From assembly GCA_015179025.1 (NCBI GenBank), contig WHUX01000090.1, positions 62,001 to 126,000 on the forward strand: a DNA stretch of 64,000 nucleotides, given 5' to 3'. Below the pieces are notes generated by a model, which was not told the origin of the DNA, did not search any database, and was given only the letters and a program-made list of their open reading frames with translations. Shown here piece after piece: positions 1 through 12,496 of this stretch. A program made the translations under genes and the position numbers. Origin of the DNA: Terfezia claveryi (Eukaryota; Ascomycota; Pezizomycetes; Pezizales; Pezizaceae). Position 1 is the first letter of the stretch; every line of letters starts with the position of its first letter.

Positions 1-687
1 TCTTATAAGGAATACTTCCGTGCAAGAGGCATTGCGAACCCCATGTCTCTCCTTTCAGCTTTACAGTCAGGACAGACAATAAGTGAACATGGAGCAGCAG
101 GAATCTTCCCCCCTACAGTCCTCTCCGAACGAGGTATCCACCTGCCAGATAACAGCATCCTCCCCAGGCCCCCACCGCGGCCAGGAAGGAAAACCACTAT
201 CCTAGGGGACACGTACGATCCTAGTTCTATTGCCCCTTTGGCACAAAATAGTACAGTCCTGATTCATGAAGCTACAAATGCCTATTTGCCTAGTGTTGAC
301 CCGAACACTAAGTCGACGGAGACATATGAGTTGGTGAAGGAAAGGGCAATGTCTCGGGGTCATTCTACACCGGAAATGGCTGGCCTGTTCGCGAGAGATA
401 TTAATTTGGGGGTTACGGAGGATGGGTATGAGGTTGAGGGGACGTTGATATTGAATCATTTCTCCTCGAGGTATAAGGATGATGAAGCGGAAGGGCCAGA
501 GGGACAGGCGAAGAAGATTATGAATGCCATTCGATACTGTGCAGAAAATGCGTGGTGTAACAAGGTGCAGGGCAGTGGTTTGGACAGATTTGATATGGAT
601 AATGAAGCTTCTGTATGTAACAGCACCAAGAAAAGAGTTATCTGTGCAAGGGATGGAGTAAAGATTGAAATCAAAGTTTATGAATAA
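1..687 (+). CDS. tRNase Z (ribonuclease Z), 3' part of gene
   Basis: C-terminal part of a metallo-beta-lactamase-fold tRNase Z, the endonuclease that removes 3' trailers from tRNA precursors. The reading frame is open from base 1 (SYKEYFRARG), so the 5' end lies outside the window; the stop is at 685-687. Seen in the sequence: GDTYDPSS (the GDT metal-ligand motif), HEATNAY (the HEAT motif characteristic of tRNase Z), GHSTPEMAG, and LILNHFSSRY (the last histidine motif, usually LTHFSxRY). After this motif comes a roughly 65-residue tail without an obvious domain. The gene is convergent with the MAPKKK gene downstream, with 516 bp between the stops. Whether it is the long (ELAC2-like) or short form cannot be decided from this part. 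The family call is firm; the exon structure upstream is unseen. Confidence 0.88.
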   Translation, partial: SYKEYFRARGIANPMSLLSALQSGQTISEHGAAGIFPPTVLSERGIHLPDNSILPRPPPRPGRKTTILGDTYDPSSIAPLAQNSTVLIHEATNAYLPSVDPNTKSTETYELVKERAMSRGHSTPEMAGLFARDINLGVTEDGYEVEGTLILNHFSSRYKDDEAEGPEGQAKKIMNAIRYCAENAWCNKVQGSGLDRFDMDNEASVCNSTKKRVICARDGVKIEIKVYE

Positions 688-1203
688 ATATTCCATATTT
701 ACACTTTCTGATGCGCCAGGCTAAAACTGTCCATTTTGAGAAGTATCTCCTAACCCAAAATACCTTTCATATACTTAAATAGCAGTCGATACCACAAAAT
801 GCAAACCAAAAAAATAAGACTTCAAAGGAAAGAAAACGTAGTTCATGTGTATCGAGACCCTGCCTTGTAGGCAGAAACTCGTAACTCGTGGGAATATAAC
901 AGTCAACAACAGGGAGAAAGGGTGAAATGTGGGAATAATACATTTACAGGCACAAGCCAATAATCAACCAAAATTTGTACAGATAAAAATGAAGGAGGGG
1001 GAATAAGCTACGAGAAGATGAGGAAGCCATGTCACTCCTGTAGTAAACGACCTCCCTCACTATCGGGAGGATGTACCTGCAGTTGTATCTGATGTTGGAG
1101 TCGTCGGCTCAATGACTTGGCTCCTGATGGTGAGGATCTAACAGGCGTGTTAGCTTAGGTCAAAAAAAGGGGAAAACTAGGGTCGTGCAAACTCAGGGTA
1201 ATT
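688..1203. other. Intergenic, convergent 3' ends
   Basis: This stretch lies between the stop of tRNase Z and the stop of the MAPKKK gene on the other strand. I see only 3' untranslated-type sequence. Short ORFs here have no recognisable motif. Confidence 0.6.
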
Positions 1204-4200
1204 CTATCTCAGAGTAAGACTAACCCATTCATGTTGCAATAGTTCGGCAGCTGACGGTCTTAATTTGGCGTCTCGGGTGAAACACTTTTCCAAGAAGTCT
1301 ATGCCCTGGGAACTCAATTGGTCAGATGTTGGCAGTTGCGGGCTATGCCCTGAGGCAATGTTCCACATGATCGCCCACTCATTGTCCAGATTTGCCCATG
1401 GGCGGCGACCGGTAGCCATCTCAAGGACAACACAGCCAAGAGACCAGATGTCGATGGAACCGCGGCGGCCTACCGAACTTCCGGTGATGACCTCGGGAGA
1501 CATGTACATAGGTGTTCCGGTCATAGAGTTCCCCTTGACCTTTGAGGGGGCAGCGGTAGCAACCTTAGTCTTGCCTTGTTTAGCTATGACTTTGGCAGCA
1601 CCAAAATCGACGTATTTGATAATACCATTATGGTCAAGGAGAATGTCTGCAATGGTAGTAGTTAGTTACCGGTCAACATCATGCTGATGTAGGGGTGAAG
1701 GAGTTCACTCACTTTCCGGTTTAATGTCACGATGTACAATTCCTGCCTCGTGCAGATACCCAAGACCCTCAAGCATCTGTAGTGTATAAATCATAATAAC
1801 CGTCTCGTCTTCAACTCTACCATGCTCGAGTAGGCCCGCAAGCGATCCTCCTGAACAATATTCCATAAAGAGATACACTCTGTCCCTGTGGACTTCGATT
1901 CCGAAGTACTGAACGATATTCGGGTGGTCCATCTGTTCCAGAACAGTCATCTCCTCCCGAATCGCGGACGCAATTTGTGGAATGTACTGAGGATCCTGAA
2001 GTCTGATCTCCTTTACCGCCATTATCATTCCAGAGTCCAGATTCATCGCAGCATACACAGACCCGAAAGAACCACCGCCAAGAAACTGACCCTGCTGCCA
2101 GCGAAGGGCAACACTCGAAAATGAGGACGAAAGGGTTGTGAGTGAACGATCAGTCTGATCACTGTCATCCAAAACTCGCCCGATACCTTGGCGATTAAAC
2201 TCTTTATTTCTGCGAGCCTCATCAATCTCACGCAACTGACGCGTCCACTCCTCTTGAACGTATTTCAAAGACTCCTCGTCATCCATCATCTTACTGACAT
2301 CCATCTTCTTCAGCTGGCCTGCTATTGCCTCCATCCGTTGTCTCTCTGCCTGGGCAGCGATAGTTGAGCGAGCTCCTAAAATATCAAAGTGTCCAATCAG
2401 CAAGGACATGCACCCAGCAACCTTTGACTGCAAAAGTTTATAATCCTCGCGATTAATGGACAGTATATTTTGTCCTCGGGTCATTCCCATAGCAAATTCA
2501 AGTGCCACAACTGCCCACTTGAATGTTTTCCTATCGGAAGCTACACAGTCGTCACAAATGAAGCTAACCCAATCTACTGCAAGACGTATCAACTTGAGGT
2601 TGTTCATGGCCCGCCGGCTGTTGTCCATGAAAAGAACTGACCGCTGACCGAATTCAGTTGCAAATGCAAAGCAAGACTGAATGAGTTCCTGACAATCGAG
2701 ACCATCAGTCTGCCGGCGAATAGTATTCACACTATCCATGATTGTGTTGGACAGGCGGTAGGTCGTTCGCTTTATCCTGAATAATTCCCAATTGACTCGT
2801 GGAAGGTTAGCACGCTGTTCGATGATGATATCCAAGCCGTGATTGGTGGAGAGGTGAAATAGGTCCCTCGCAGTTGCGAGTCGATCTTGCGAGCCATCAG
2901 CAACAAGTCTAACCCTTCCAGGTTTGATGTCAATAATTGGCTCTCGCATGTCAACAGGAACTACACGACCATCCCAAACCAATTGGCTTTGGGGGCATAT
3001 GATCAGGACGTAAGGACATGACGTGTCATCTCTAGTACTGTCATCTCTGGTACTGTCATCATGATAGCACGTGCGCATGATCTGATTGATTTGCTGTGGT
3101 CGGTCAAGCAGTGATGGGTCGGCAACTAGATAGACACCTTCGTGCTCGACAGTGGCTGTATATACCAAAAAATGCCCTGAAATGATGAGGGATGCCACCA
3201 AGTCTCTGAGCCTATCATTGTCGACATTGAATTCGGTAGAATTTTCAAATCGTTGACTCAGTAGCCTAATGAAAATGTGTTAGAAGCCTGTAGAACTCAT
3301 CCTTGGGTGACGTACCTTGTGAAACGGAATAACTTCCGCTGGCGTATTCGGACTGAGTCCATGATTTGCTTATACCGTTTGCTCACCTCCACTCCGTTCT
3401 CCTCAGGATGTACTCGCTCCAGCTCTCTTTCGAATTGCGATGCCAACCGCAGAAGAAGCTTGGCCGTTAAAGAACTAGCTGTCATGAGTATCCAACTAAA
3501 GAAGATAGGTTAAATATCACCTACCTAAATTCCTCGGCAACTTGGACGTCGCCTCCATCAATGTATCTTCCAATCGAGTTTGAAAAATGCCATTCATCCC
3601 CAAGAATTTCGGCCTCCTTGAAGGTATTTTTGTTTCCACTGAGCTTCCAGTTTAGTAACCTGAAGTAAAATTTGAGCCCATCCAAGACCACATGCTCGAA
3701 GTTCTCATCCATACATGCTGGTAGGTCCCAGCCACGTTCTGGCCTAGATATGCTGGTATATTCCTGTTTTATTTGTACTGCAAGCCGCAATATGGCCTGG
3801 AACTGCTGGATTAATTGGTCCACAATAACAGCTGCTGGGTCACTACGAATTTTCTTTGCGTACTTCAGGCGAATCCGTATAATCTCTTCAATAAGGCGTG
3901 TTGGGAAATTAATCAAAAGCAGCATCTCTTGAATATATGGTGGGAGTTGGCGTTTTTCAAAGGCATCATGATTCTCAATGAGAGTCTTCTTCGCTTTTCC
4001 TACAACCGCACCTATGCCCCTGAGCATATTGCGGTCCCCGACTAATGACTTCAGGCCATCCTCCTTTAATATCCGGTCTAGGAATGACGAGTCGTCTGAC
4101 AAGTTAGCCTGAGATTGCTCAACTTTTGCAGGCTTCCCAAAATCAAGTTCATAATTCCCAACCCACGACTGCAGGACGGCCAGCTCGGTGCTAATCATCT

Positions 4201-5383
4201 CTGTCACATTGTGCCATGAAACAATAGCATCCCAGCTCTGTATGAACGCATCAGAGATAACTTTAGGCTTAGCATCAGCCATCGCTCCCCGGTGTGGGAA
4301 CAAAGCCTCACACTTCTCCCACCTGTGAATCAACTCCCGTACTTGTAGGCGTGGGATTTTCTCGGTTATCTCGCGCCCAGCGATTTTGAAATTGATGATC
4401 TCATCAATGACTGCATCCACCATAGCCTGTCCATCTTCCATGACCCGACGTTGCGCAGCAATAGATCTGCCACAAACTTTTGCCCTTATTCCAACCCAAA
4501 TTTCTGTCTGCAATGCTTGGGCCTCTGTTTCCGCTGAGGATCCAATCATACGCTTCTTCTCCTGTTTAACCACATCCCCCTTTAACACATTTGACAGCAT
4601 TGAGTGCCATTCCAGCCTCTCCCTATTCTCTGGTATTTTCATTTCCTCTGCTGAAGGATCCATATCATCTTGCCCATACAGAAGGAATGTGTCCGTTTCA
4701 TACAGATCACTGTCGGGGTGTAGTTCAGAGGGCGATTCATCCTCGTTGTCGGAGTCCCCATAAACTAGAGGGTTATCCCGAATAAAGTAAGAGTCGTTGC
4801 TATTGTCCTGTCGTAGCCTTTGGACATAAGCCTTCTCTTGCGCTCGATACTGTGCAATAGGATCCCTCCGTGCACGATTCGCCGAGGTAGATCTCGTTCT
4901 GGATTGTGCGAGCTGGCTGATGTTTTGGATGACTGGTGGGTGTCGTTGGGGAGCGTATGTGTTTGAAGGGGCACGGGCTGGAAGGCTAGGCCGCTGTGGC
5001 CTGGACATACCAGGTTCGGACGAATGTGTGGCGGTAGGGTCAAAGGAAGCAGGAAATCCACCGATACTGTTCGTCCGTGGGCGAATTGCTTTCCAGGATC
5101 CCGAATATACTACTTCTGCCATGTCTAAACCTGGGCTCCCATCGCCCTGCAAATCTTCGTCTCCGTAATCATCCTCAAAACCACTCTGTGAGACACTAAG
5201 GTCCAGTCTGCCGTTGGGTGAATGGCCTGAATCATCATCTGAGCCTGAACCGGAGTCGTTGTCCATCGAAGTACGAAGGCTTAGGCTGCCCTCCAATGAA
5301 TTGTGATACCCCTCGGGTTTGGACGTTGAGTCATGGTCATGGAATCTCACATTTCGGCCCGGCATCATTACTCCCGCTGCCAC
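1204..5383 (-). CDS. HOG-pathway MAP kinase kinase kinase (Ssk2/SskB type)
   Basis: Four exons on the minus strand: 5383-3525, 3474-3316, 3265-1713 and 1646-1204. They join in frame to 1337 residues, close to the usual length of fungal SskB/Ssk2/Wak1. The introns are 50, 50 and 66 nt with good donors (GTAGGT, GTACGT, GTGAGT) and branch-like CTAAC. The first 300 residues are acidic and Ser-rich (probably regulatory); a long helical region follows. The kinase domain is C-terminal: GGGSFG loop at about 1069, catalytic Lys about 1091 (MAVKEI), HRDIKPEN with Asp about 1186, DFG Asp about 1204, then a TGTPMYMSPEV activation segment. The family phosphorylates the Pbs2-type MAPKK in osmotic and oxidative stress and is switched on by the Ssk1 response regulator. 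An imperfect in-frame repeat (DDSTR units, about 3030-3065) lies in the middle region. All catalytic residues are present. Confidence 0.93.
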
Positions 5384-7329
5384 CCGAGTTCGCGGATGGG
5401 TCGATGTTAGTAGAATGTGGGTGAGGAGTGTTTCTGCGCGAAGGTTATAGAAGACACTGTATACTCTACATACTGTATACCGTATAGTCGAGCGACCACG
5501 TGTTAGCGAGACATCGCAGGCGAATCACATGTTACTGCACCACTTGTAGTGGGGCAACCGGTAGGGAATCTTGGGAATATTAATATCTTGGGGCGCCTGC
5601 TGATGTCCTCTTGAACCACGAGCGAAGAGACGACGGCGAGCACGGCTTGGTCCTCATAGCAAGCAAGGTCCCCCTTGACTGATAGCTCGTTAAGTGTACC
5701 TGTACATACTGCTGTCCATACTCTCTGTCTACAGTCCTTTCCAAATCTACCATTCCCGGACACAGCCCATAACTGCTTATATGTGTCACTATACCTACTC
5801 CGTAGGTTAAGCGCTAATACGATTCGAGCACAACAATGGAGATATCAATATACATTGCCCTAGTCTGGCTGGCACAACACCCTCCTCCACATGTGGAGGA
5901 CATTAATTCCCGACTAGGTATGTCTATGTACAAAGATCAATATTTGGTGTACCATCCCTTAGCTCCACTTCAATAAAGCTAGTGGGAAATCTCTTTCCAT
6001 GCTACTTCAAAACATTTACCTGTGGTCCACCGGGAAAGGAAGCAAGGTTAGGAAAACTTTTGGTGTAAAACCCTTCTGAAGGTATCGCCAGGCCAGACAT
6101 GCTCAATATAGTCTGGCCTCTCGTAGAAAGGATTAAGATCTAGAGAGCAGCCGCATGTGCTACTGCTAACTTAAGTCTCGGTTTAGCAATCATCCCTTTC
6201 TCCAAAGATATCGACTTTGAATGAAGTACGGCATGGACTTGCACCAGCTCTTCCACTATCTTCTGATGTAGAGCGGGCTTTTGTAAAGAGCAATCTCCTT
6301 TTGATGGTCTCGATAAATCTTACCTCCCGCTGCCTCTGTAATTTCCGCATTATGTAGATTCACTTTTTACCTATAGGCCTACTGTACCTACCGGAAGAAG
6401 GATTGTCGACTGATGCCGCCCAATCCCTTTTTTTTTTGGATACACCTTCATGATGACCATCGCCCTTTATCAAACATACTTATTTCGATACCACTTTTGC
6501 TTGCACTTGTTTGTGCCGACATTGTTTTGTCCTCGTAGTAGTTGTAGCAATCTCGAGTTCGAGTAAACCCTTGTGTTGGGTTTGAGTCTTAACTTGAAGC
6601 CTACGGTAATGCAGAGTACTTGCAAAGCTGGATCGTTTTGCACGACAGTCTGAGGAGGAGAGTGAGAAGTTACGCAGCAATCCCCCCAGTCAGTATTTGG
6701 GGAGAACTGGCAGGGGCTACACACTACTTCGAAAAGCAAACCGAATTCTAAAGGCCGGGAGAAGAAAGCCCTAAAGATAACGGTATTCGCCAGCGCGAAA
6801 GGAAAGAAAACCGGGGCCTCCCACATATAAAGATATAAAGTGCCATAGGGTGAAGGGCGTGTTAAGTGGGGTGGAGTTTGCGGTGATGTGCCAACCAGAT
6901 GGTGCTTGAGCAGGCCTGAGTGTGCATATGCCAAGCATAGGTATACAATACTTCCGTACATACGGGTATACGGAGCAACTGCCAACCAGACTAGGCATCA
7001 TGTTGTGTAATCGTCAACGAGGGTGTTGTCATGCAACCAGACTACGATAGAGCATGGTATTATTCGAATAGCTTACATACCGCACGTAGTAAATACCACA
7101 TAGAGGTATATCCGATATTGGGGTTATTTTATAGCAGGTACTTAATTAGACAAAGAACAAAGGGATAGAGCGCAAGTACTTAGAATTAAACGCTATGAAG
7201 GGGATAAAGCGCAAGTGGAATAGAGGTAGCTTAAAAGACTCAATTAATAACTGTAACTGTTGAATTTTATTAGACAGTACGGTACGAGATTACAATATGG
7301 CCACCTTATAGATGGTCAGTACGTGAAAA
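5384..7329. other. Gene-free region upstream of the MAPKKK gene
   Basis: This region contains the promoter side of the MAPKKK gene and then about 1.9 kb without a convincing ORF. It holds copies of the dispersed TAGTCTGG-type repeat at 5861, 6090-6119, 6981 and 7032. ORFs near 5503-5789 and 6470-7001 show no domain or biased codon use and are treated as chance. Confidence 0.6.
6090..6119. repeat. Short palindrome of the TAGTCTGG repeat family
   Basis: The arms AGGCCAGAC (6090-6098) and GTCTGGCCT (6111-6119) are perfect inverted repeats around a 12-base loop. They share the core of the dispersed family. Confidence 0.7.
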
Positions 7330-8680
7330 ATTCCATTTCACAATAACAGCCAAGGATGCTCAAGTTTTATATAAGTGCAAAGACAATACATGCGACTGGC
7401 AACTTCGAGCAAACAAACAGGCCGATAACAGTATCAAAATCAGTGTACTAAATCCTCAACATACCTGTATTGTACCATTAACCTCATATTTAACTGCTAC
7501 CTACCAGCATTGGCTCCAATGACAGATCCTACAATACCTATATATTACAAAGGCAACACATCTGCAAGAAATTATCGATTGTGCTACTTTGCAATTTGTT
7601 AACCTACCACTCAAATAAATCGGTCTGGGCACGAGAACAGGAAATCATCAATAACTAAGTTACTAAAAAGCTTAAAACTTCCTTACTTCATAATGATTTA
7701 CAATCCTATCATACCAGTTTTCAGACTATTCCAACTTTGATCTCTGCACTCAAAACCTCAAATCCTACTGTTTATACATAGCCAATTTGAGCAGATTTTT
7801 ATATGTCCAATTGAGTCAAATACTTCTTTCCGCTATTGTTATTCCTTTATTACAGTTGATGGTACTTTCATTAAGACTCGGTTTCGACAAATTTTATTAT
7901 TAGCTGTTATATTGGATGCTAATAAAAATATCTTAGTACTTGCTTGGGCAGTAGTTAAGAGTGAAAATCATTTATTAGCTGCACTTCCTATACTTTCTGA
8001 ACTGCCAACAACCTTTATTAATGATCAAAACAAAGGTCTTATAGATGCACAGGTAGATTTTACTAGCATGAATTTCTCGAGCATATTGTTGTTTTCATCT
8101 TAAAAAGAATTTTACAACAAAATAAATTCTCTCATACATTAACAGATTTGTTTTGGAAGATTCTTCGATCGAACACTCCTCAAATATTTGAATATCATAT
8201 GGATGCCTTACATCAAATCAACCTAGCAGTAGCAGTCTACTTCAAGATATTCCAGCAATTTTCTAGGTTACTGCTTTTTTTCCTGGGCGTCGTTATGGAC
8301 AAGATACCTCTAATATTGTTGAACGAGTCAATCTAGACTTTAAGGTCCTTCAAGAGCTTCCAATAGTGGATCTTTTATAAACACTTTGGCATAAAGTCAT
8401 GAGTCTATAATATTAGCGTCAGCAACAATCAGCTACATATCTAGAACAATATACACTACTGCCTATTGGAATTTAATAGCTATCGAATTGTAGCCTGCTA
8501 ACATCAAGTTCCTCACTCAGACTCAGAAGCAGAAGAACTCCCATGTAATGCTCCTCGCACTCGTATCCCTCGAGGACGGCCTAAGAAAGAATGATATCGA
8601 CGTGGTGAAGCTCGCCAGTGCGCTCCTGGAGCACAAGATCTTCCTGGGCATAACTCACGCACATGTCGGACTCCTCATAA
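7330..8680 (+). pseudogene. Mutator-like element (MULE) transposase fossil
   Basis: A decayed MULE transposase, readable only by moving between frames. In order: a MuDR-type N-terminal module (KDNTCDWQLRA ... SVLNPQHTC, about 7376-7470); the start of the catalytic domain (VDGTFIKTRF followed by LLLAVILDANKNILVLAWAVV, about 7855-7960), holding the first catalytic Asp; a later block with FPGRRYGQDTSNIVE (about 8280-8325) that is typical of fungal and plant MULEs; and a C-terminal basic and SWIM-like tail (RTRIPRGRPKKE, then a Cys/His-rich knuckle, about 8555-8670). Frameshifts and in-frame stops occur throughout, and the sequence is much richer in A+T than the neighbouring genes. No terminal repeats were identified. 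It cannot encode an active enzyme. Confidence 0.85.
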
Positions 8681-9599
8681 CTAAGTTCTATTTGCTTCTT
8701 TATTTCTTCGTTGTAGTTGGCTGTTACTCTCAGAATTTTTTTTATGTCGGTGCTTCTTATTATTATCTCTCTTATTATTCATGTCGGCTTCATCTCTATA
8801 TATATATAATACCTATTCCTGTACTATAAACCTTGCGAATAAGTTGTGGTACCTATTGTAGAAATTATACCCCTGTCGCCATGGCATTGAAAACCTTTGA
8901 CCTAGATTTAATTAAAATTAACAAATTGATAACCTTAAGTAACATTTCAAGGTATACCGGTACAGACTGTTGTCGATGGGACGCACAGGCAACATGCCAG
9001 ACATCGCTCGCTATGCCAAGCCGGTACCGGTACCTACTTACTGTATGCGGCACGAGAATGTCAGTTTTGTAACTCCGATTTGATTCTCATTCTTCATCTC
9101 ATCTCCCCCCTCACTACTCATCTCCGACATGCTCCACGACTGTCTCTCCCCGCTGTGCTAAGCAATTTCCCAACTCCTGAAAAAGCCAAAAAAAAAAAAA
9201 GAGTATGTGCTCCACCTTGCCTAATCCGATCGCCCCTGCCAAACCATACACACGCAAGCCTACCCAGGTCCTCAAATCAAACCAGGCCAAAACACGAGCA
9301 GCATAGAAACTCTTCTATCCATCGCACGGCTTCGCTCATCTCCTAATACTCTTGTTTACTCTGTTTCGAGGGCGTTTTGTTTGCTATTTCCGCTGTTCCT
9401 GCGCTGAAGCCCAATCTGAATTACGTAGCAGCATAATCACACGGCAGCAAGGCGAAGTAGCATTGACCCTTTCAGCACCCCCACGTTCGTTATTCCTCAA
9501 TCCAGTGGTGAATTCAGCGGTGAATTCAAGCTATCAGATTCACACTCGTTCTATATACCCCAAAGTCTTCGTTCCTCGACAGCAGCAACACCAGCGACG
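8681..9599. other. Intergenic, promoter side of the RGS gene
   Basis: No gene is seen. The last 500 bases are C/T-rich, as is common in fungal promoters and 5' leaders, and contain a poly-A run near 9188-9200. Short ORFs here are shadows of that composition. Confidence 0.5.
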
Positions 9600-10833
9600 A
9601 TGTCTTCGGTCCAGCGAAATCGGCTACCGACCCTCTTCGAGGTGCTCAGCCGCCGCACTCTCCCACCAGTCGACCTATTCACCTTCTACATCTATATGCG
9701 GGATCAGCAGCGTTCGGTAGACTACCTCGATTTCTGGTACCTATATATCTCCCTCTTCCTGACACGTGATCTAGCTAACCTCCCCTCCCCCACCATGTAG
9801 GCTAGATGTCGCGCAACATATGTCTCTATGCCGACACTATGTTCGCGAACTCCGCCGGTCTGTCCTAGTCTCCACTCCCGATCTCAGCAAGGAAGCTGTC
9901 GGCAGCCACCGTTCGTCAGCTCTCCTCGATGACAGCATGCCAGGTCCCAGCAACCGCCGCGATGGCTCCTTCGAGGACCGCACCAACGACCAACGCTTAT
10001 CTGCCTTCCTCCGAGCTGACTCACTCAATTTCGATCAATTCATCGAACAAAGCAATAAAGAGGACAGCCAGCGAGGACGCCCTTCGGGGTCTCTTCCCCG
10101 GGGTAGCAACGACCCCTCTAGCTCCGCATTTCTCTCAACTCCCGATCCAATGGCCGACGAAACTTCCCCCTCACAAACTATCGCCCGTGCAGATATTCGC
10201 TCCTCCGCGGAGAAGATTCTATATACATACCTCCTCCATGGCTCCGAGCGGGAAATTGTTCTACCGGAGCCCATCCTCAGTGCGATTGCAAACGCAATTG
10301 AAGTTGATGGAAGGGATGATCCAGAGGTGTTTGACGAAGCTAAGGACTACGTCTTTCAGGCCATGGAGAGGGATGCGTTCCCTGGATTCCTCAGGAGCAA
10401 GGCTTTAGGAAACCTGATTCCGGCTAGTAGTATGGTCAGGCTGATTGTGGGCCTCTTGGGGATGTTTGCCGGATTTTGGGCGGGGTTCTGTATGATTTTC
10501 CTGGATTTGGAGCCGAAGCTCAATAGACTTTGGGTATGTCTTCATTCACTGGCTTTTTATAGTATTCGTCAATTCAAGTCCTAACCACATGTTTAGCTCA
10601 TTCTACCATTCACCGTCGGCGTCTACATGCTCATGGCACATCAATACTCTCTTGACCCGGTTATGGCACTCCTTGGTATCAGTGAATACGAGTTTGGCAA
10701 ATTTATGCGAATCAAGGAGCCGTATGTGAGGGTGTTGTTAAGCCAAAGGTCTATTTGGATCTTGGTACTATGCTTGATAATTGTAGCATGCTTGGCTGTT
10801 TTGTTCGCATTAGTTCCAGGGAAGAGGCTATAG
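9600..10833 (+). CDS. Rax1-like RGS-domain membrane protein
   Basis: Three exons, 9600-9736, 9801-10533 and 10597-10833, join in frame to 368 residues; the introns are 64 and 63 nt. The N-terminus (TLFEVLSRRTLPPVDLFTFY ... VDYLDFWLDVAQHMSLC) is the first part of an RGS fold. A Ser/Pro-rich insert interrupts the domain, which resumes around ADIRSSAEKILYTYLL. Three hydrophobic segments follow at about residues 257-281, 291-305 and 344-364. An RGS domain followed by C-terminal membrane spans is the layout of yeast Rax1, a bud-site or polarity landmark protein, and of its Aspergillus relatives. Yeast Rax1 is a little longer (about 435 residues). The start ATG at 9600 is the first in frame with the domain. 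The role in polarity is inferred from the family. Confidence 0.82.
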
Positions 10834-12496
10834 GTAGGATAGTAACGCGGGCATGGATCAAGCCTGTGGAGGGGATAGTGCGAATGAAGAGTGAGGAGGA
10901 GAGGGAAGATGGAGTAATGGGCATTTCACTGTGGCAATACCTGGAAGGGGTAGGTGCTTCTTGTTTACTTTTAGAAATTGGAGCATATACCTTTTTTTTC
11001 ATCTCGAAAGTTTCTCTGCTTGATTATAGGTGTGGAGCGGTTTGCAGTTTGCGTTTGCATTTTGCTACAAAATTTCTTGATTTTGCAGTTGATACCATGC
11101 TCTTTCCTCTCCCTACCTTCCCTTCCTCTTCCTTTTTTTTCTCTTCCTTTCAGTAGGGCTTGCCTACTTAGTACACTAGAAGTGGGTGTAATTGGAATTG
11201 CTACCGGGGACTGTCTCATTCTGTCTCACATTTTTTGTGTCTATGCTCTACAGGTCGTGTATCTGTGGCTTTGACTCTTAACGTTGTTGAGTTTGATGTA
11301 AGCTACTAGTTCACATCCCGACCTGGGTTAAGCTAACAGAAATGCCAGTATTCGAATCCAGTAATTATTATTTGCGACGGAGCGAATTGAAAGAAGTACC
11401 GAATCAGTGATACAGCTAGTTGTGAGGTGTAAAAGAAAGCTTGAAGGACCACTTGATACATACAAGATGGAGCGGAAGCACTGGAGGAAAGGGAGCCGGT
11501 TTGGAAAATCGAAGGAAGAAACCAAAATAATTCTTACCCCAGAACAAAAAAGGCGCAACAAAATGGTGGATCCAACCGGAGCGATATAAGATTCCCATAC
11601 TGACTGGCCTCCACTTACTTAGCTTCTCTCCCCTTACACCAACACGCTATTAGTGAATAGTGGATAAAACATCTCACGATTTTTCTTCCAATTTCCCACG
11701 CACTGGAGTATAGAGAGTTTTGAGTGTCGCCGCTTTTGGCTATCGCAGACAACGAGGTAAATACATAGGTATCGTATAAGGACTCGGATTCTTCTCAAAC
11801 CCCCTATATCTATGCGGATACCTTCTTCCAATCTTTGGAATAGAAAATGCCGAAAGAAAGTTTTTTTTTTTTTTTTTTTTTGAGGGGGGGAATTGTTCCG
11901 TGGCTATTTCTTATACAAGATTCGAATCCGGCTGCCCCCATAGGTAGAGTATGTACAAGTACATCCAGTGTCGTGTTTATTGTTCATCTTGATTGCCCAC
12001 TCGCCTCCCAAATGCAGTAGCTCTCTACCTTTTCCCTCCCAAGCAGTAAATACAAAAAACTCTGTTTTTAATTCAGTAGAGGGACCTTTATCCAAAGTAA
12101 AGATATATGGAACAATAAACGTGTTCATATAATATCCAATCTGCCTCTCATGGCTACTAGTATAATGCCCCTGCAAGTAGATCATCATCCCCTCCCCTAT
12201 CCATATCGTATTCCTGCGCTTTTTGCCAAACTTCCCTTTAGGCTTTGCATTGTTGAGTTTCTGCAAAGATGTATTCATGGTGTCTTATGAACTCTTGATA
12301 TATTTTTTCTTTCTTTCTGCAATTCCAAGCACTCCTGATACTTCCCTTTTTTCTTAAATTTCAAGAAGCTCCAGCCGCCTTCTTCTATTTACATTTCAAA
12401 CTTTGGTTTATACTTCTCCCCCCTCCACATAGACCTACGTGCTCCGAACATGCAGTTCAAGTTGGAGCGTTGGTCTGCATTTTGCAATCTTTTTGG
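10834..12496. other. Gene-free stretch
   Basis: No supported gene. There is a 19-base T run at about 11863-11881. A 124-codon ORF on the minus strand (11904-12278) is not recognisable, and its composition gives no support for coding. The sequence around 11330-11600 also carries only short overlapping ORFs. Confidence 0.5.

Noticed and set aside
3496..3524. A 29-nt intron in the MAPKKK gene
   Set aside because: An acceptor at 3496 keeps the frame but makes an implausibly short intron; the acceptor at 3475 gives 50 nt, keeps the frame and restores a family-like EEFSSLTAKLL join.
8950..9040. TACCGGTAC-type palindromes as a second repeat family
   Set aside because: Similar short phrases recur in several spacers, but they are only 8-10 bases long and could arise by chance; no extended similarity was seen.
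11915..11945. GATTCGAATCCGGCTGCC looks like a tRNA T-arm
   Set aside because: On the minus strand the T-loop is present, but the stem does not pair, and no A-box or acceptor stem lies at the right distance.
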